From contig CAVTTP010000003.1 of NCBI GenBank assembly GCA_963737705.1, positions 62,001 through 126,000 of the forward strand: 64,000 bases of DNA, read 5' to 3'. The stretch comes from PALSA-607 sp963737705 (GTDB lineage Bacteria > Actinomycetota > Actinomycetes > Acidothermales > Acidothermaceae). Of the stretch, positions 36,464 to 44,751 are shown piece after piece; position 1 is the stretch's first letter, and the number at the start of each line of letters is the position of its first letter. The position numbers and the translations under genes were made by a program. The notes beneath the pieces were generated by a model. The model saw only the letters and a list, made by a program, of their open reading frames with translations, ran no database searches and was not told where the DNA came from.

Positions 36464-37477
36464 GTGATTCGGCTAAGCCTGCGTCAGTTTCGAGGCCAGG
36501 GGTGGGTCGCCCTTGCCCTGCTCGTGGTGACTGCCATCTTGTTCGGTGTGAGTGGGACGCGCCTAGCGCAGGTTTACGACAACGCCGCGAGCTCGAACAG
36601 CACGTGTCCCGCTGTCGGGCCGTGCTTCCAGAATGTCATTGACATCGGCAGCCTGGATCAAGTGCTTCGACTCATAGGGACAGCACTGGTGGCGGTGCCA
36701 GGCCTTATTGGCGCGTTCTGGGCTGCGCCGCTGATCAGCCGAGAATATGAACAGGGCACTCACCGACTGGTCTGGGTGCAAAGCGTCACACGGACCCGAT
36801 GGCTCGCGGTGAAGCTCGCCATGGTTGGCTCGGCAGGCGTTGCGACTACCGGCCTGTTGAGCCTGATGGTCACCTGGTGGTCACGCCCGATCGATCGAGC
36901 GAACACGAACCAGTTTGGCGCGGCCCTGTTCGGTGAACGCAACATCACTCCAGTTGGCTATGCCGCATTCGCGATCGCGCTGGGCGTCACGATGGGCTTG
37001 CTGATTCGCCGCGTCCTGCCTGCGATGGCTGCGACTGTCGGCGGGTTCGTGGGGGTTCGGATCGCATTTACCTCGCTAGTACGTCCGCGTTTGTTGCCGC
37101 CTGAGCACCTCAGTCGGCCACTGGGCACGGTGGTACAGGGATTTGCCCAGAACAACAACGGCCCGATCAAGTTGTTCACGGGCGTAGACATTCCCAACTC
37201 CTGGGTTTACTCGACCCACATAGCCGATTACAGCGGTCACGCGCTCACTGGCAGCATCGTCACCAACAGCTGTCCGGACCTGCTTCGCCCATTCAGTGGG
37301 CAGGCCGCTCTCCAAGCCTGTGCAGCGAAACTTGGCGCCACGTATCACGGCATCGTCACCTACCAGCCAGCGTCTCGGTACTGGCCCTTGCAGTGGCGCG
37401 AAACCGGCAGCTTTTTCGCCGCCGCACTCGTGCTAGCGGCGGTTTGCTTCTACCGGATTCGACGACACCCTGGGTGA
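36464..37477 (+). CDS. ABC-2-type permease-like membrane protein, without adjacent ATPase
   Basis: A 337-residue membrane protein. MIRLSLRQFRGQGWVALAL is a typical opening of ABC-2 permeases that respond to GntR-type regulators. A first helix, an extracellular loop with a Cys pair (STCPAVGPCF), further helices and the cytosolic SREYEQGTHRLVWVQSVTR coupling segment follow. A second large extracellular loop (about 210-300) has two more cysteines. No ATPase gene lies beside it, so it may use a distant partner. Confidence 0.72.
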   Translation: MIRLSLRQFRGQGWVALALLVVTAILFGVSGTRLAQVYDNAASSNSTCPAVGPCFQNVIDIGSLDQVLRLIGTALVAVPGLIGAFWAAPLISREYEQGTHRLVWVQSVTRTRWLAVKLAMVGSAGVATTGLLSLMVTWWSRPIDRANTNQFGAALFGERNITPVGYAAFAIALGVTMGLLIRRVLPAMAATVGGFVGVRIAFTSLVRPRLLPPEHLSRPLGTVVQGFAQNNNGPIKLFTGVDIPNSWVYSTHIADYSGHALTGSIVTNSCPDLLRPFSGQAALQACAAKLGATYHGIVTYQPASRYWPLQWRETGSFFAAALVLAAVCFYRIRRHPG

Positions 37478-37867
37478 GCGCGAACCGCCCCGCCTATAAA
37501 TAACCTCCAATGGGCAGATATGCGCGTTCGTCACTCGTACCGGTCAACAACCGTCAGGTTTGATCGGCAGATTCTCGGAGCGCGTCGTGCCAACCGAATG
37601 GACACGTGTGGCAGCTGCTGACGTTGCACGCTGGCCGATTCGCGCCGCCCGCACGAAGCCCCGGCGACGCCGGCAACAGTGCCGACGAGATAGATGGCGC
37701 GCCCAAAGCCGCCCCGGAAGCAGCAGCCTCAGTGAAAGGCGCGCCCTTGGCGAGCTATCGACTTAAACCACGCCGCAATTATCCCACCGGTCCGCAGAAG
37801 ATATGCCGCACAAGCAGCAGTTGCGGATGTTCGGGAGCCGCACAATAGCGACTGGGATAGTCGACGT
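37478..37867. other. 390-base stretch without a recognisable gene
   Basis: Short open frames occur on both strands but none has a ribosome binding site, a leaderless hexamer or protein-like composition. The first 60 bases are locally AT-rich (CCTATAAATAACC), which could hold a promoter, but nothing starts within a plausible distance. Confidence 0.5.
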
Positions 37868-38233
37868 GTGATGGACTTTGGAGATGCCCTAGTGCAGGCG
37901 ACCAAGCGAATCGTCGTCGTCGAGGGGGCTGAATACGATCCGACCAATCGGAAGCACACACCGCCGCTGATCACGGAAGGCGATGTCGCCTCGGTAGGAG
38001 TCCTAACGCGCGCACTGGTTGAGCTGCCCGCCCAGTTCGAATGGACGGACTGGATGCAGTGGCCGACCCTGACGTTTGCCTTCCTGGCCGACGGGCGTTC
38101 GCTGCTCGCGACAGCGTCCTACCTGCCGCCCGACGCGCTTCGGGTGCCCGGCTTTGGTGACCGACCTATCGCGCAGCCCGCGATCGTCGTCCGCTGGCTT
38201 GCTGATCACGGCTGGCCGTCGCAGAGCGCGTAG
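37868..38233 (+). CDS. Hypothetical protein, 121 residues
   Basis: Starts GTG-ATG at 37868; GATAGT lies 6 nt upstream as a weak leaderless hexamer. A soluble protein with Trp-rich centre (FEWTDWMQWPTLTFAFL) and a C-terminal AIVVRWLADHGWP helix. No family recognised. It precedes a DUF6000-like gene in the same direction, so both may belong to one accessory unit. Confidence 0.5.
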   Translation: MMDFGDALVQATKRIVVVEGAEYDPTNRKHTPPLITEGDVASVGVLTRALVELPAQFEWTDWMQWPTLTFAFLADGRSLLATASYLPPDALRVPGFGDRPIAQPAIVVRWLADHGWPSQSA

Positions 38234-38298
38234 TGCTGGACGTACGCGACTCGACACGACCCAACGTGAACGCCGAGGTTGCCCAGATACCTCGGACG

Positions 38299-38304
38299 TA
38301 GGGT
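38299..38304 (+). promoter_or_regulatory. Leaderless -10 element (TAGGGT) for the DUF6000-like gene
   Basis: TAGGGT lies 6 nt before ATG 38311, identical in sequence and spacing to the element at 36452. Confidence 0.5.
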
Positions 38305-38310
38305 TCTTGG

Positions 38311-38814
38311 ATGAACGAGAGAGACCATCGGTGCGTTGAGCCCTACTACCAAAAGATGATGGGCACCAATGCGGTCAGGTATGGCGAGGAGTTGCTGCCC
38401 GCGATCGTCGAGATGAGTCGTTCGACGACCTCCGATGAAGTCGTTGCGCTTCTCAGGAGTGCCTGGCGAGAGACCGTCATGGGGGCGTGGCTGTCGCTGA
38501 CCCGGGACGACGCAGAGGTCACTGACGCGCTCTTGCACGCGCTGTCGACGTCATCCGGTTATCTCACGTCGCCACCTTTGGCGGCCGCCGCCGTCGTACT
38601 GGTAGGAAGCGATGCGTTCGGGTCGCTCGAGGAGTACATGGTGCGCGATCTCGCGCACAAGTTCGGTGGCTATGACTACGCGGCCGCAGCCGCGATCCAT
38701 GTTGGCCTTGCCGTTGCCGGCCCGCTGCCATCGTCTGAACACGCCCAGGAGTTTGCGCAGCTCGTTCTGCTAGCTGAACGCCTCCGCGCAGCCACAACTG
38801 AGGACGGTGGTTGA
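38311..38814 (+). CDS. DUF6000-like protein
   Basis: A 167-residue helical protein. CVEPYYQKMMGTN, LLRSAWRETVMGAWLSLTR, a middle SGYLTSPPLAAAAVVLV helix and YDYAAAAAIHVG fit the layout of DUF6000 proteins as I remember them (YxKLLGGN, DWRERLVAAWFxGL, and a final aspartate/tryptophan helix). Function of the family is unknown. No membrane segment is evident. Confidence 0.55.
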   Translation: MNERDHRCVEPYYQKMMGTNAVRYGEELLPAIVEMSRSTTSDEVVALLRSAWRETVMGAWLSLTRDDAEVTDALLHALSTSSGYLTSPPLAAAAVVLVGSDAFGSLEEYMVRDLAHKFGGYDYAAAAAIHVGLAVAGPLPSSEHAQEFAQLVLLAERLRAATTEDGG

Positions 38815-38816
38815 CG

Positions 38817-38930
38817 ATGAGCACGGAGAGCCGCAAGGCAGCCGAGCGGCAAGCTCACGCCTTCCAGACGAACGACGCCGCCAAGGAGTATCTGGTCGTT
38901 CGCTTGCCACAACCGAAGCGGAGGGTCTAG
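38817..38930 (+). CDS. Possible 37-residue basic protein
   Basis: ATG 38817 starts 2 nt after the DUF6000-like stop and the frame runs MSTESRKAAERQAHAFQTND to KRRV. No ribosome binding site at the usual distance and no homologue known to me; included because of the tight spacing. It may be a truncated gene. Confidence 0.25.
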   Translation: MSTESRKAAERQAHAFQTNDAAKEYLVVRLPQPKRRV

Positions 38931-39018
38931 CCAGCTGTTGGCGTGGGCTTTCGCCCTCCTGGCTGCGGCCCTATCGTCATAGCGAACGCGATTCGAAGCC
39001 GGAGCGGAAGGCGACGAG

Positions 39019-39606
39019 ATGGCAGAACACTTCCTCGAACCAGCAGAGGTCACGCCTCGCGTGCAGAAGCTCTATGACGACGACATCGCTGACGACGGAT
39101 ACATCTGGAACAGTTCGCGGATCAACGCCTATCAGCCCGACACCATGCAAAGCCTCTTCGACCTCGCCTCGACCGCTTTCGAACCAAGCGGGCTAGGTCT
39201 TCGCCAGCGCGGGATCTTGATACTCGCCGCGACCTCCACCGTCGGAGACTCGTATTGCTCACTGGCGTGGGGTCGCACGCTCGCCGACGCCACCGACCCA
39301 GCTCTGGTCGTCGCCGTGCTGACCGGAACCGACACCGGGCTAACCGACCAAGAAGCGGCCATGGCCCGATGGGCCCGCAAAGTCGCCAAAGACCCCAACG
39401 CGACCGACCCGAACGACATCCAGCTACTGCGCGACGCTGGACTGAGCGATGTACAGATTCACTCCATCACCCTGTTTCTCGCCCTCCGGCTAGCCATGGC
39501 GACCGTGGACGACGCTCTCGGGGTCCATCCCGACGCCAGGCTCGCTGCCTCCCTACCCAAGGAGATCGTCAACGCGGTCAGCTTCGGACGAGTGCCGAAG
39601 GACTAG
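39019..39606 (+). CDS. Carboxymuconolactone decarboxylase/AhpD-fold protein
   Basis: A 195-residue all-helical protein. LRQRGILILAATSTVGDSYCSLAWG carries the AhpD-like helix, but only one Cys remains where alkylhydroperoxidases have CxxC, and the usual downstream His is Gly, so peroxidase chemistry by the standard disulfide is unlikely. GLTDQEAAMARWARKVAKDP and LRDAGLSDVQIHSITLFLAL match peroxidase-related CMD proteins. GGAAGG upstream of ATG 39019 is the ribosome binding site. Confidence 0.72.
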   Translation: MAEHFLEPAEVTPRVQKLYDDDIADDGYIWNSSRINAYQPDTMQSLFDLASTAFEPSGLGLRQRGILILAATSTVGDSYCSLAWGRTLADATDPALVVAVLTGTDTGLTDQEAAMARWARKVAKDPNATDPNDIQLLRDAGLSDVQIHSITLFLALRLAMATVDDALGVHPDARLAASLPKEIVNAVSFGRVPKD

Positions 39607-39674
39607 CACGCTCATCCTCAAATGCGTGCGCATGTCAGCTAGCCAGCGTGCAGAACTCGGGCGACGCACGATAC

Positions 39675-40559
39675 CTAGACGCCGAGCGGGTGCCAGACGG
39701 TCTTGGTCTCGAGGAAACTGGTCAGCCGATCGATGCCGGGGTCGCGTGACCAGTCGGGCTCCACGTCGTCCGGCCTTCTCACTCGCTTCAGATTGTCGGC
39801 CGCCGCGACTTCGAGGTCGCGCCAGAGCGCTAGCGGCACGCCGGTGAGATCGAGGCCGTTGACGTCGGCGTGTGATGCGAGCCAGGGTGCGACCTCGGCG
39901 ACCTTGCCGGTCAGCATGTTGACGACGCCGCCGGGCAGGTCAGATGTCGCGAGTACCTCTGTCAACGTGATCGCCGGCAGCGGTCGAAGCTCACTTGCGA
40001 GGACGACGGTTGTGTTGCCCGTTGCGATCACCGGCATCAACACAGACACCAAGCCAAGCAGGCTCGAGGTCGCTGGCGCGACGATCGCGACGATGCCGGT
40101 CGGCTCCGGGACCGAGAAGTCGAAGAACGGACCGGCCACCGGGTTGGCAGCACCGACGACCTGGGCCACCTTGTCGGTCCAGCCCGCGTACCAGACGACT
40201 CGGTCGATCGCGGCGTCGACGGCAGCTGCGGCCGCGTCGACCTTGCCGCCCTCGGCTTCGTGCACCTCGGTGACGAACTGGTCGCGGCGACCTTCCATGA
40301 CTTCGGCGACGCGGTACAACACCTGGCCGCGGTTGTACGCGGTCGCGCGCGACCATCCTGCGAACGCGGCACGTGCTGCGACGACCGCGTCACGCGCATC
40401 TTTGCGTGAGGCGAGCGCGGCGTTCGCCGCGAAGTCGCCGTGGTGATTCTCGACGGGGTAACTACGCCCCGACTCACTGCGCGGGAACGCGCCGCCGATG
40501 TAGAGCTTGTACGTCTTGCGGACGCCGATCCGGTCGTCATCAGTCTTCTTGACTCGCAT
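39675..40559 (-). CDS. Aldehyde dehydrogenase-fold protein lacking the catalytic domain (ALDH16 C-terminal-domain-like)
   Basis: A 294-residue protein. It has the N-terminal ALDH strand (YKLYIGGAFPRSESGRSYPV), the helix ARAAFAGWSRATAYNRGQVL, and a cofactor-domain-like region (EPTGIVAIVAPATSSLLGLV, LPGGVVNMLTGK). It stops before the ELGGK and catalytic Cys blocks. The C-terminal block VRRPDDVEPDWS is not typical of ALDHs. It begins 4 nt after the full-length ALDH gene. Combined length (776) and domain order match bacterial ALDH16, whose second domain is inactive. Probably an obligate structural partner rather than a broken gene, since the frame is intact. Confidence 0.75.
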   Translation of the reverse strand: MRVKKTDDDRIGVRKTYKLYIGGAFPRSESGRSYPVENHHGDFAANAALASRKDARDAVVAARAAFAGWSRATAYNRGQVLYRVAEVMEGRRDQFVTEVHEAEGGKVDAAAAAVDAAIDRVVWYAGWTDKVAQVVGAANPVAGPFFDFSVPEPTGIVAIVAPATSSLLGLVSVLMPVIATGNTTVVLASELRPLPAITLTEVLATSDLPGGVVNMLTGKVAEVAPWLASHADVNGLDLTGVPLALWRDLEVAAADNLKRVRRPDDVEPDWSRDPGIDRLTSFLETKTVWHPLGV

Positions 40560-40563
40560 CGCG

Positions 40564-42012
40564 TTACTTCCCCTTTGCGAGATAGGCCTCGAGACCGTGC
40601 CGGCCGCCCTCGCGACCGAAGCCCGACTCCTTGTAGCCGCCGAACGGCGACGACGGGTCGAACTTGTTGAACGTGTTCGCCCACACGACGCCGGCGCGCA
40701 AGCGGTCGGCCATCCAGAGGATGCGGCTGCCCTTGTCGGTCCAGACTCCGGCCGACAGACCATACGGCGTGTTGTTCGCCTTTTCGATCGCCTCGTCGGG
40801 CGTGCGGAACGTGAGTACGGAAAGCACCGGTCCGAAGATTTCCTCGCGCGCGATGCGATGCGCTTGGGTGACGCCAGTGAAAATGGTCGGCGGGAACCAG
40901 AAGCCGCGTTCGGGCAGCTCGCACGCTGGCGACCACCGCTCGGCGCCTTCGGCCTCGCCTATGTCGGAGAGTTCGCGAATGCGCGCGAGCTGTTCGTAGG
41001 AGTTGATTGCACCGACGTCGGTGTTCTTGTCGAGCGGGTCACCAAGACGCAGTGTCGACATCCGCCGGCGCAACCGGTCGAGCACTTCGTCGGCGACCGA
41101 CTCCTGCACGAGCAGCCGCGACCCGGCGCAGCACACGTGCCCCTGGTTGAAGAAGATGCCACCGACGATGCCCTCGACAGCTTCGTCGATCGGCGCATCA
41201 TCGAACACAATGTTGGCGGCCTTGCCACCGAGCTCGAGGCTTAGCCGCTTTCTCGTCCCAGCAAGGGTTTTCGCGATCGCCCGGCCAACCTCAGTCGAGC
41301 CAGTGAAGGCGACCTTGTCGACGCCTTCGTGGCCGACCAGCATCCGGCCGGTTTCGCCGGCGCCCGTGACGATGTTCACCACACCAGCCGGGAGGCCTGC
41401 CTGCTGGCAGATCTCCGCGAACAGGAGCGCAGTCAACGGCGTGGTCTCTGCAGGCTTCAGCACGACGGTATTGCCACACGCAAGCGCGGGCGCGATTTTC
41501 CACGCCAGCATCATCAGCGGGAAGTTCCACGGAATGACCTGAGCAGCCACGCCGATCGGCTTGGGGTTTGCCCCGAATCCGGCGTGCTCGAGTTTGTCGG
41601 CCCAGCCCGCGTAATAGAAGAAGTGCGCCGCGACGAGCGGCAGATCGACGTCCCGCGATTCTTTGATGGGCTTGCCGTTGTCGAGAGATTCGAGCACCGC
41701 GAGTTCGCGTGAACGTTCCTGAATGATGCGGGCGATGCGGAACAAGTACTTCGCGCGTTCCTTGCCCGACATCGAGCCCCACGCGCCGTCGAAGGCCTTG
41801 CGAGCCGCGGCGACGGCGCGGTCGATGTCCCGCGGTCCGGCCTCCGATATCTCGGCGAGTACTTCTTCGCTGGCCGGGTTGATGGTCTTGAACGTTTCGC
41901 CGTCTTCGGGCTCGACGAACTCGCCGCCGATGAACAGGCCATAGGAGCTGGCGATGTTGACGATCGCCCGCGACTCAGGTGCCGGCGAATACGGGAACAG
42001 CTTGCTCGTCAT
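40564..42012 (-). CDS. Aldehyde dehydrogenase, catalytic (deoC-linked)
   Basis: A 482-residue NAD(P)-dependent aldehyde dehydrogenase, oxidising an aldehyde to its acid. VIPWNFPLMMLAWKIAPALA, FTGSTEVGRAI, LELGGK with Glu260 as general base, and FFNQGHVCCAGSR with nucleophile Cys294 are intact, as is EEIFGPVLSV. It is encoded 10 nt after deoC and 4 nt before the inactive ALDH-like gene, so acetaldehyde from deoxyribose-5-phosphate is the probable substrate. Confidence 0.92.
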   Translation of the reverse strand: MTSKLFPYSPAPESRAIVNIASSYGLFIGGEFVEPEDGETFKTINPASEEVLAEISEAGPRDIDRAVAAARKAFDGAWGSMSGKERAKYLFRIARIIQERSRELAVLESLDNGKPIKESRDVDLPLVAAHFFYYAGWADKLEHAGFGANPKPIGVAAQVIPWNFPLMMLAWKIAPALACGNTVVLKPAETTPLTALLFAEICQQAGLPAGVVNIVTGAGETGRMLVGHEGVDKVAFTGSTEVGRAIAKTLAGTRKRLSLELGGKAANIVFDDAPIDEAVEGIVGGIFFNQGHVCCAGSRLLVQESVADEVLDRLRRRMSTLRLGDPLDKNTDVGAINSYEQLARIRELSDIGEAEGAERWSPACELPERGFWFPPTIFTGVTQAHRIAREEIFGPVLSVLTFRTPDEAIEKANNTPYGLSAGVWTDKGSRILWMADRLRAGVVWANTFNKFDPSSPFGGYKESGFGREGGRHGLEAYLAKGK

Positions 42013-42022
42013 GTGCGCGCCC

Positions 42023-42973
42023 TCAGTCGATCGTGACGTAGTCGGGGCCGGAGTAATGGCCGGTTGTCATCTTCTGGCGTTGCAGGAGCAGATCGTTGAG
42101 CAGGCTCGACGCACCGAGGCGGAACCAGTCGGGGCTGAGCCAGTCGTCGCCGACGGTCTCACTCACCAACACCAAATAGCGCATCGCGTCTTTCGTCGTG
42201 CGAATGCCGCCGGCCGGCTTGACGCCAATCTGCTTCCCGGTGGTGTCGCGGAAGTCTCGTACCGCCTGCAACATGACCAACGTGACAGGCAGTGTCGCAG
42301 CCGGACTCACCTTGCCAGTGCTCGTCTTGATGAAGTCGCCGCCGGCGATCATCGCGAGCCACGATGCGCGCTTCACGTTGTCGTAGGTCGCGAGCTCACC
42401 GGTCTCGAGGATCACCTTCAGGTGGGCGTCCTTGCAGGCTGCCTTCACCTGCACGATCTCATCGTAGACATCGAGGTAGTGGCCCTCGAGGAACGCGCCG
42501 CGATCGATCACCATGTCGATCTCGTCGGCACCATTCGCGACCGCGTCACGCACGTCGGCGAGCTTGACGCTCATCGCTGCTCGGCCTGACGGGAAGCTCG
42601 TCGCGACGCTGGCGACTTTGACGCCGCTGTCGCCGAGGTACTCCCTGGCGGTCGGGACGAGGTCGGGGTAAACGCAGATCGCGGCGACGCTCGGGCAGCT
42701 GGCGTCGCCCGGGTCAGGACGAATCCCCTTGGCGCACAACGCCCGCACCTTGCCGTGAGTGTCCTGGCCCTCAAGTGTCGTCAGGTCGATCATCGAGATG
42801 GCCGTATCGATGGCCCAACGCTTGGCTTCGGTCTTGATGGAGCGGGTCGACAGGGTGGCCGCCCGAGCTTCGGCGCCGACCTGGTCGACGCCGGGCAAAC
42901 CGTGCAGGAACCGGCGCAAGGCGGAGTCTGAACTGGCGACGTCCGTCGGGATCGCCGACGTAGTGAGCGTCAT
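42023..42973 (-). CDS. deoC: Deoxyribose-phosphate aldolase
   Basis: A 316-residue class I aldolase cleaving 2-deoxyribose-5-phosphate to acetaldehyde and glyceraldehyde-3-phosphate. The Schiff-base Lys is in GGDFIKTSTGKV and the second catalytic Lys in IGVKPAGGIRT. ICVYPDLV and NGADEIDMVIDRG are also conserved. It is longer than the 220-260-residue short form, having a roughly 50-residue N-terminal extension. ATG 42973 lies 6 nt after TATGGT, so this three-gene operon probably starts as a leaderless mRNA. Confidence 0.95.
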   Translation of the reverse strand: MTLTTSAIPTDVASSDSALRRFLHGLPGVDQVGAEARAATLSTRSIKTEAKRWAIDTAISMIDLTTLEGQDTHGKVRALCAKGIRPDPGDASCPSVAAICVYPDLVPTAREYLGDSGVKVASVATSFPSGRAAMSVKLADVRDAVANGADEIDMVIDRGAFLEGHYLDVYDEIVQVKAACKDAHLKVILETGELATYDNVKRASWLAMIAGGDFIKTSTGKVSPAATLPVTLVMLQAVRDFRDTTGKQIGVKPAGGIRTTKDAMRYLVLVSETVGDDWLSPDWFRLGASSLLNDLLLQRQKMTTGHYSGPDYVTID

Positions 42974-42979
42974 TGATTC

Positions 42980-42985
42980 ACCATA
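42980..42985 (-). promoter_or_regulatory. Leaderless -10 element (TATGGT, minus strand) for deoC
   Basis: TATGGT lies 6 nt upstream of ATG 42973 on the minus strand; no ribosome binding site is present. Confidence 0.5.
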
Positions 42986-43074
42986 TCGCCGCGGCGCGCG
43001 GTTGGCTTCGGGCGCGTTGCGCGACCTGAGCGGACGAGGCTGGGACTATGAACCGACGACAGCGGAGGGGTCAC

Positions 43075-44565
43075 GTGAAGCTGCCACTTCAGGCTGTTCG
43101 GCGGCGGGAGTCCGCCCTGCGGGGCTCGCAAACCCGCATCGCCAGCGGCGCACTCGAGCGCCTCGTGGCAAACGTGGTCACTCACATCGGCGAGCTCGGC
43201 TACGAGACTGGATACGTGCTGGGCGATCTCCACCAGCTCTCGGACGAGGCCGTAGCGCAGGCTGCCATCTTCGAACTTCTGAGTGCGGCAACTCAGCAGA
43301 TCAAGGCCGAGAACCGTGCCGTCGTCGACAGCGCCAGGGCGGTACTCGACCAGGCTGTGCAGATCCGTGATCGCTCGGCGGAGTGCCAAGTCAGGTTCGA
43401 GGAGTCGGCACCCGCCATGCGCGCAGTCAGCGAGTGGCTGACCGGAATGGGTGCGCGCATCGACACGATCACGGATCAGCTTCGCGAGGTCGGCGACGCT
43501 GCATCACGGATCGGACGCATCGCCACTCAGACGCACATCCTGGCGTTGAACGCGAGCATCGAAGCGACGAAGAACGTTACCGAGGGCCGGGGCTTCGCGG
43601 TGATTGCCGACAGCGTGCGAACACTCGCGTCGGAGAGTGCCGCTTCGGCGGTGACCATCAACACGACCCTCAATGCGCTGGCGGCCTCACTCGACGTCTT
43701 TCGATCCGACAGTGCCGCCGCAGATGTACACGCCCAATCGGTGCGGGCGAGTACAGACGCCATGTCGGCCTTCATTTCCGAGCTCACCGAGCGAGCCGCC
43801 CGAGTCTCGGACTCTGCACAGACCATCGAGAACACCGCCACTGCGAGCGAGGAGGGCACTACACACTTCGTCGATTCACTGAGCCGGCTTACCGAGGGGA
43901 TCGATCGCTCGCAGAAGGAGATCGCCCGTAGCCGTGACAGGGTGGCATCGTTGTTGGGGTCTGCGAACGTCGTGCTGCAGGACTTGTCGGCATCTGGCGT
44001 GCGTACCGTCGATACGCCCTACGTCGAGGCCGCCATCGACGCTGCCGCTCGCGCACGAGCCATCCTCGAGGACGCCGTTGCGAAGGGCACGATTTCGCGT
44101 GCCGACCTGTTCGACGAGAACTACGTCCCGATCCCTGGCACCAATCCGGTTCAGCTGCTCACGAAGTTCACTGGGTTTGCGGAGCAGAATCTGCTGCCGT
44201 TGATGGAAGAGGTGCATGCGAACCTGTCGGACAGCGTCTACTGCGTGGCCGGGGATCGCAACGGTTACGCGGCAGCTAATACCGCTGAGTACTCTCACCC
44301 ACAGGGTCCTGATCCGGCGTGGAACGAACTTCATTGTCGGAATCGTCGAATCTTCAACAACGAGGCTGCGACCCGAGCTGCCAAGAACCGCGCCGGCTCG
44401 CTCATCCAGGTCTACCGCCGTGACCTTGGCGGTGGAACCTTCGACATCGTGAAGGATGCGGCCGCGCCGATCTTCGTCGGTAAAGACCACTGGGGAGCAT
44501 TCCGGATCGGCTACATCGCAGGTGCCCCGACCGGAAGTGCTGCCGATTCCGGCCATCGCGCCTAG
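43075..44565 (+). CDS. Soluble methyl-accepting chemotaxis-like protein with C-terminal sensory domain
   Basis: A 496-residue protein without any membrane segment. Residues about 35-300 are long helices; the MCP hairpin tip is recognisable as IGRIATQTHILALNASIEAT followed by GRGFAVIADSVRTLA. Residues about 340-480 form a PAS/Cache-like domain typical of the C-terminus of cytosolic MCPs (VPIPGTNPVQLLTKFTGF, YCVAGDRNGYAAANT, CRNRRIFNNEAA, YRRDLGGGTF). GTG 43075 is preceded by GCGGAGGGG; ATG 43048 would add nine residues. No che or flagellar gene is in the window. Confidence 0.85.
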   Translation: MKLPLQAVRRRESALRGSQTRIASGALERLVANVVTHIGELGYETGYVLGDLHQLSDEAVAQAAIFELLSAATQQIKAENRAVVDSARAVLDQAVQIRDRSAECQVRFEESAPAMRAVSEWLTGMGARIDTITDQLREVGDAASRIGRIATQTHILALNASIEATKNVTEGRGFAVIADSVRTLASESAASAVTINTTLNALAASLDVFRSDSAAADVHAQSVRASTDAMSAFISELTERAARVSDSAQTIENTATASEEGTTHFVDSLSRLTEGIDRSQKEIARSRDRVASLLGSANVVLQDLSASGVRTVDTPYVEAAIDAAARARAILEDAVAKGTISRADLFDENYVPIPGTNPVQLLTKFTGFAEQNLLPLMEEVHANLSDSVYCVAGDRNGYAAANTAEYSHPQGPDPAWNELHCRNRRIFNNEAATRAAKNRAGSLIQVYRRDLGGGTFDIVKDAAAPIFVGKDHWGAFRIGYIAGAPTGSAADSGHRA

Positions 44566-44572
44566 GAGCAGG

Positions 44573-44646
44573 CAACTTCGCATCCCGTGTGGTCGCGATT
44601 CGGTCCGAATTTGCGCGTTTTAACGACCATCCGGGATGCGAAGTTG
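44573..44646. repeat. Long palindromic element CAACTTCGCATCCCG / CGGGATGCGAAGTTG
   Basis: Arms 44573-44587 and 44632-44646 are perfect 15-bp inverted repeats around a 44-nt centre, in which TGGTCG and CGACCA can extend the stem after a 2-nt mismatch. The element starts 7 nt after the chemoreceptor stop. It could be a terminator-like structure or a REP/MITE-type interspersed repeat. Confidence 0.8.
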
Positions 44647-44669
44647 AGGGGGCGCTCCCATTCGCAGCG

Positions 44670-44717
44670 CTGGGTGTCGTGAACCAGCCCGGAACGGCAG
44701 CACCCAGGGATGCGAAG
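44670..44717. repeat. Second hairpin with third copy of GGGATGCGAAG
   Basis: CTGGGTG (44670-44676) pairs with CACCCAG (44701-44707), and GGGATGCGAAG recurs at 44707-44717 directly before the ribosome binding region of the next gene. Confidence 0.6.
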
Positions 44718-44751
44718 CTAGGCCCGCAACCGTGTCCGCCTAAGGGGAGCC

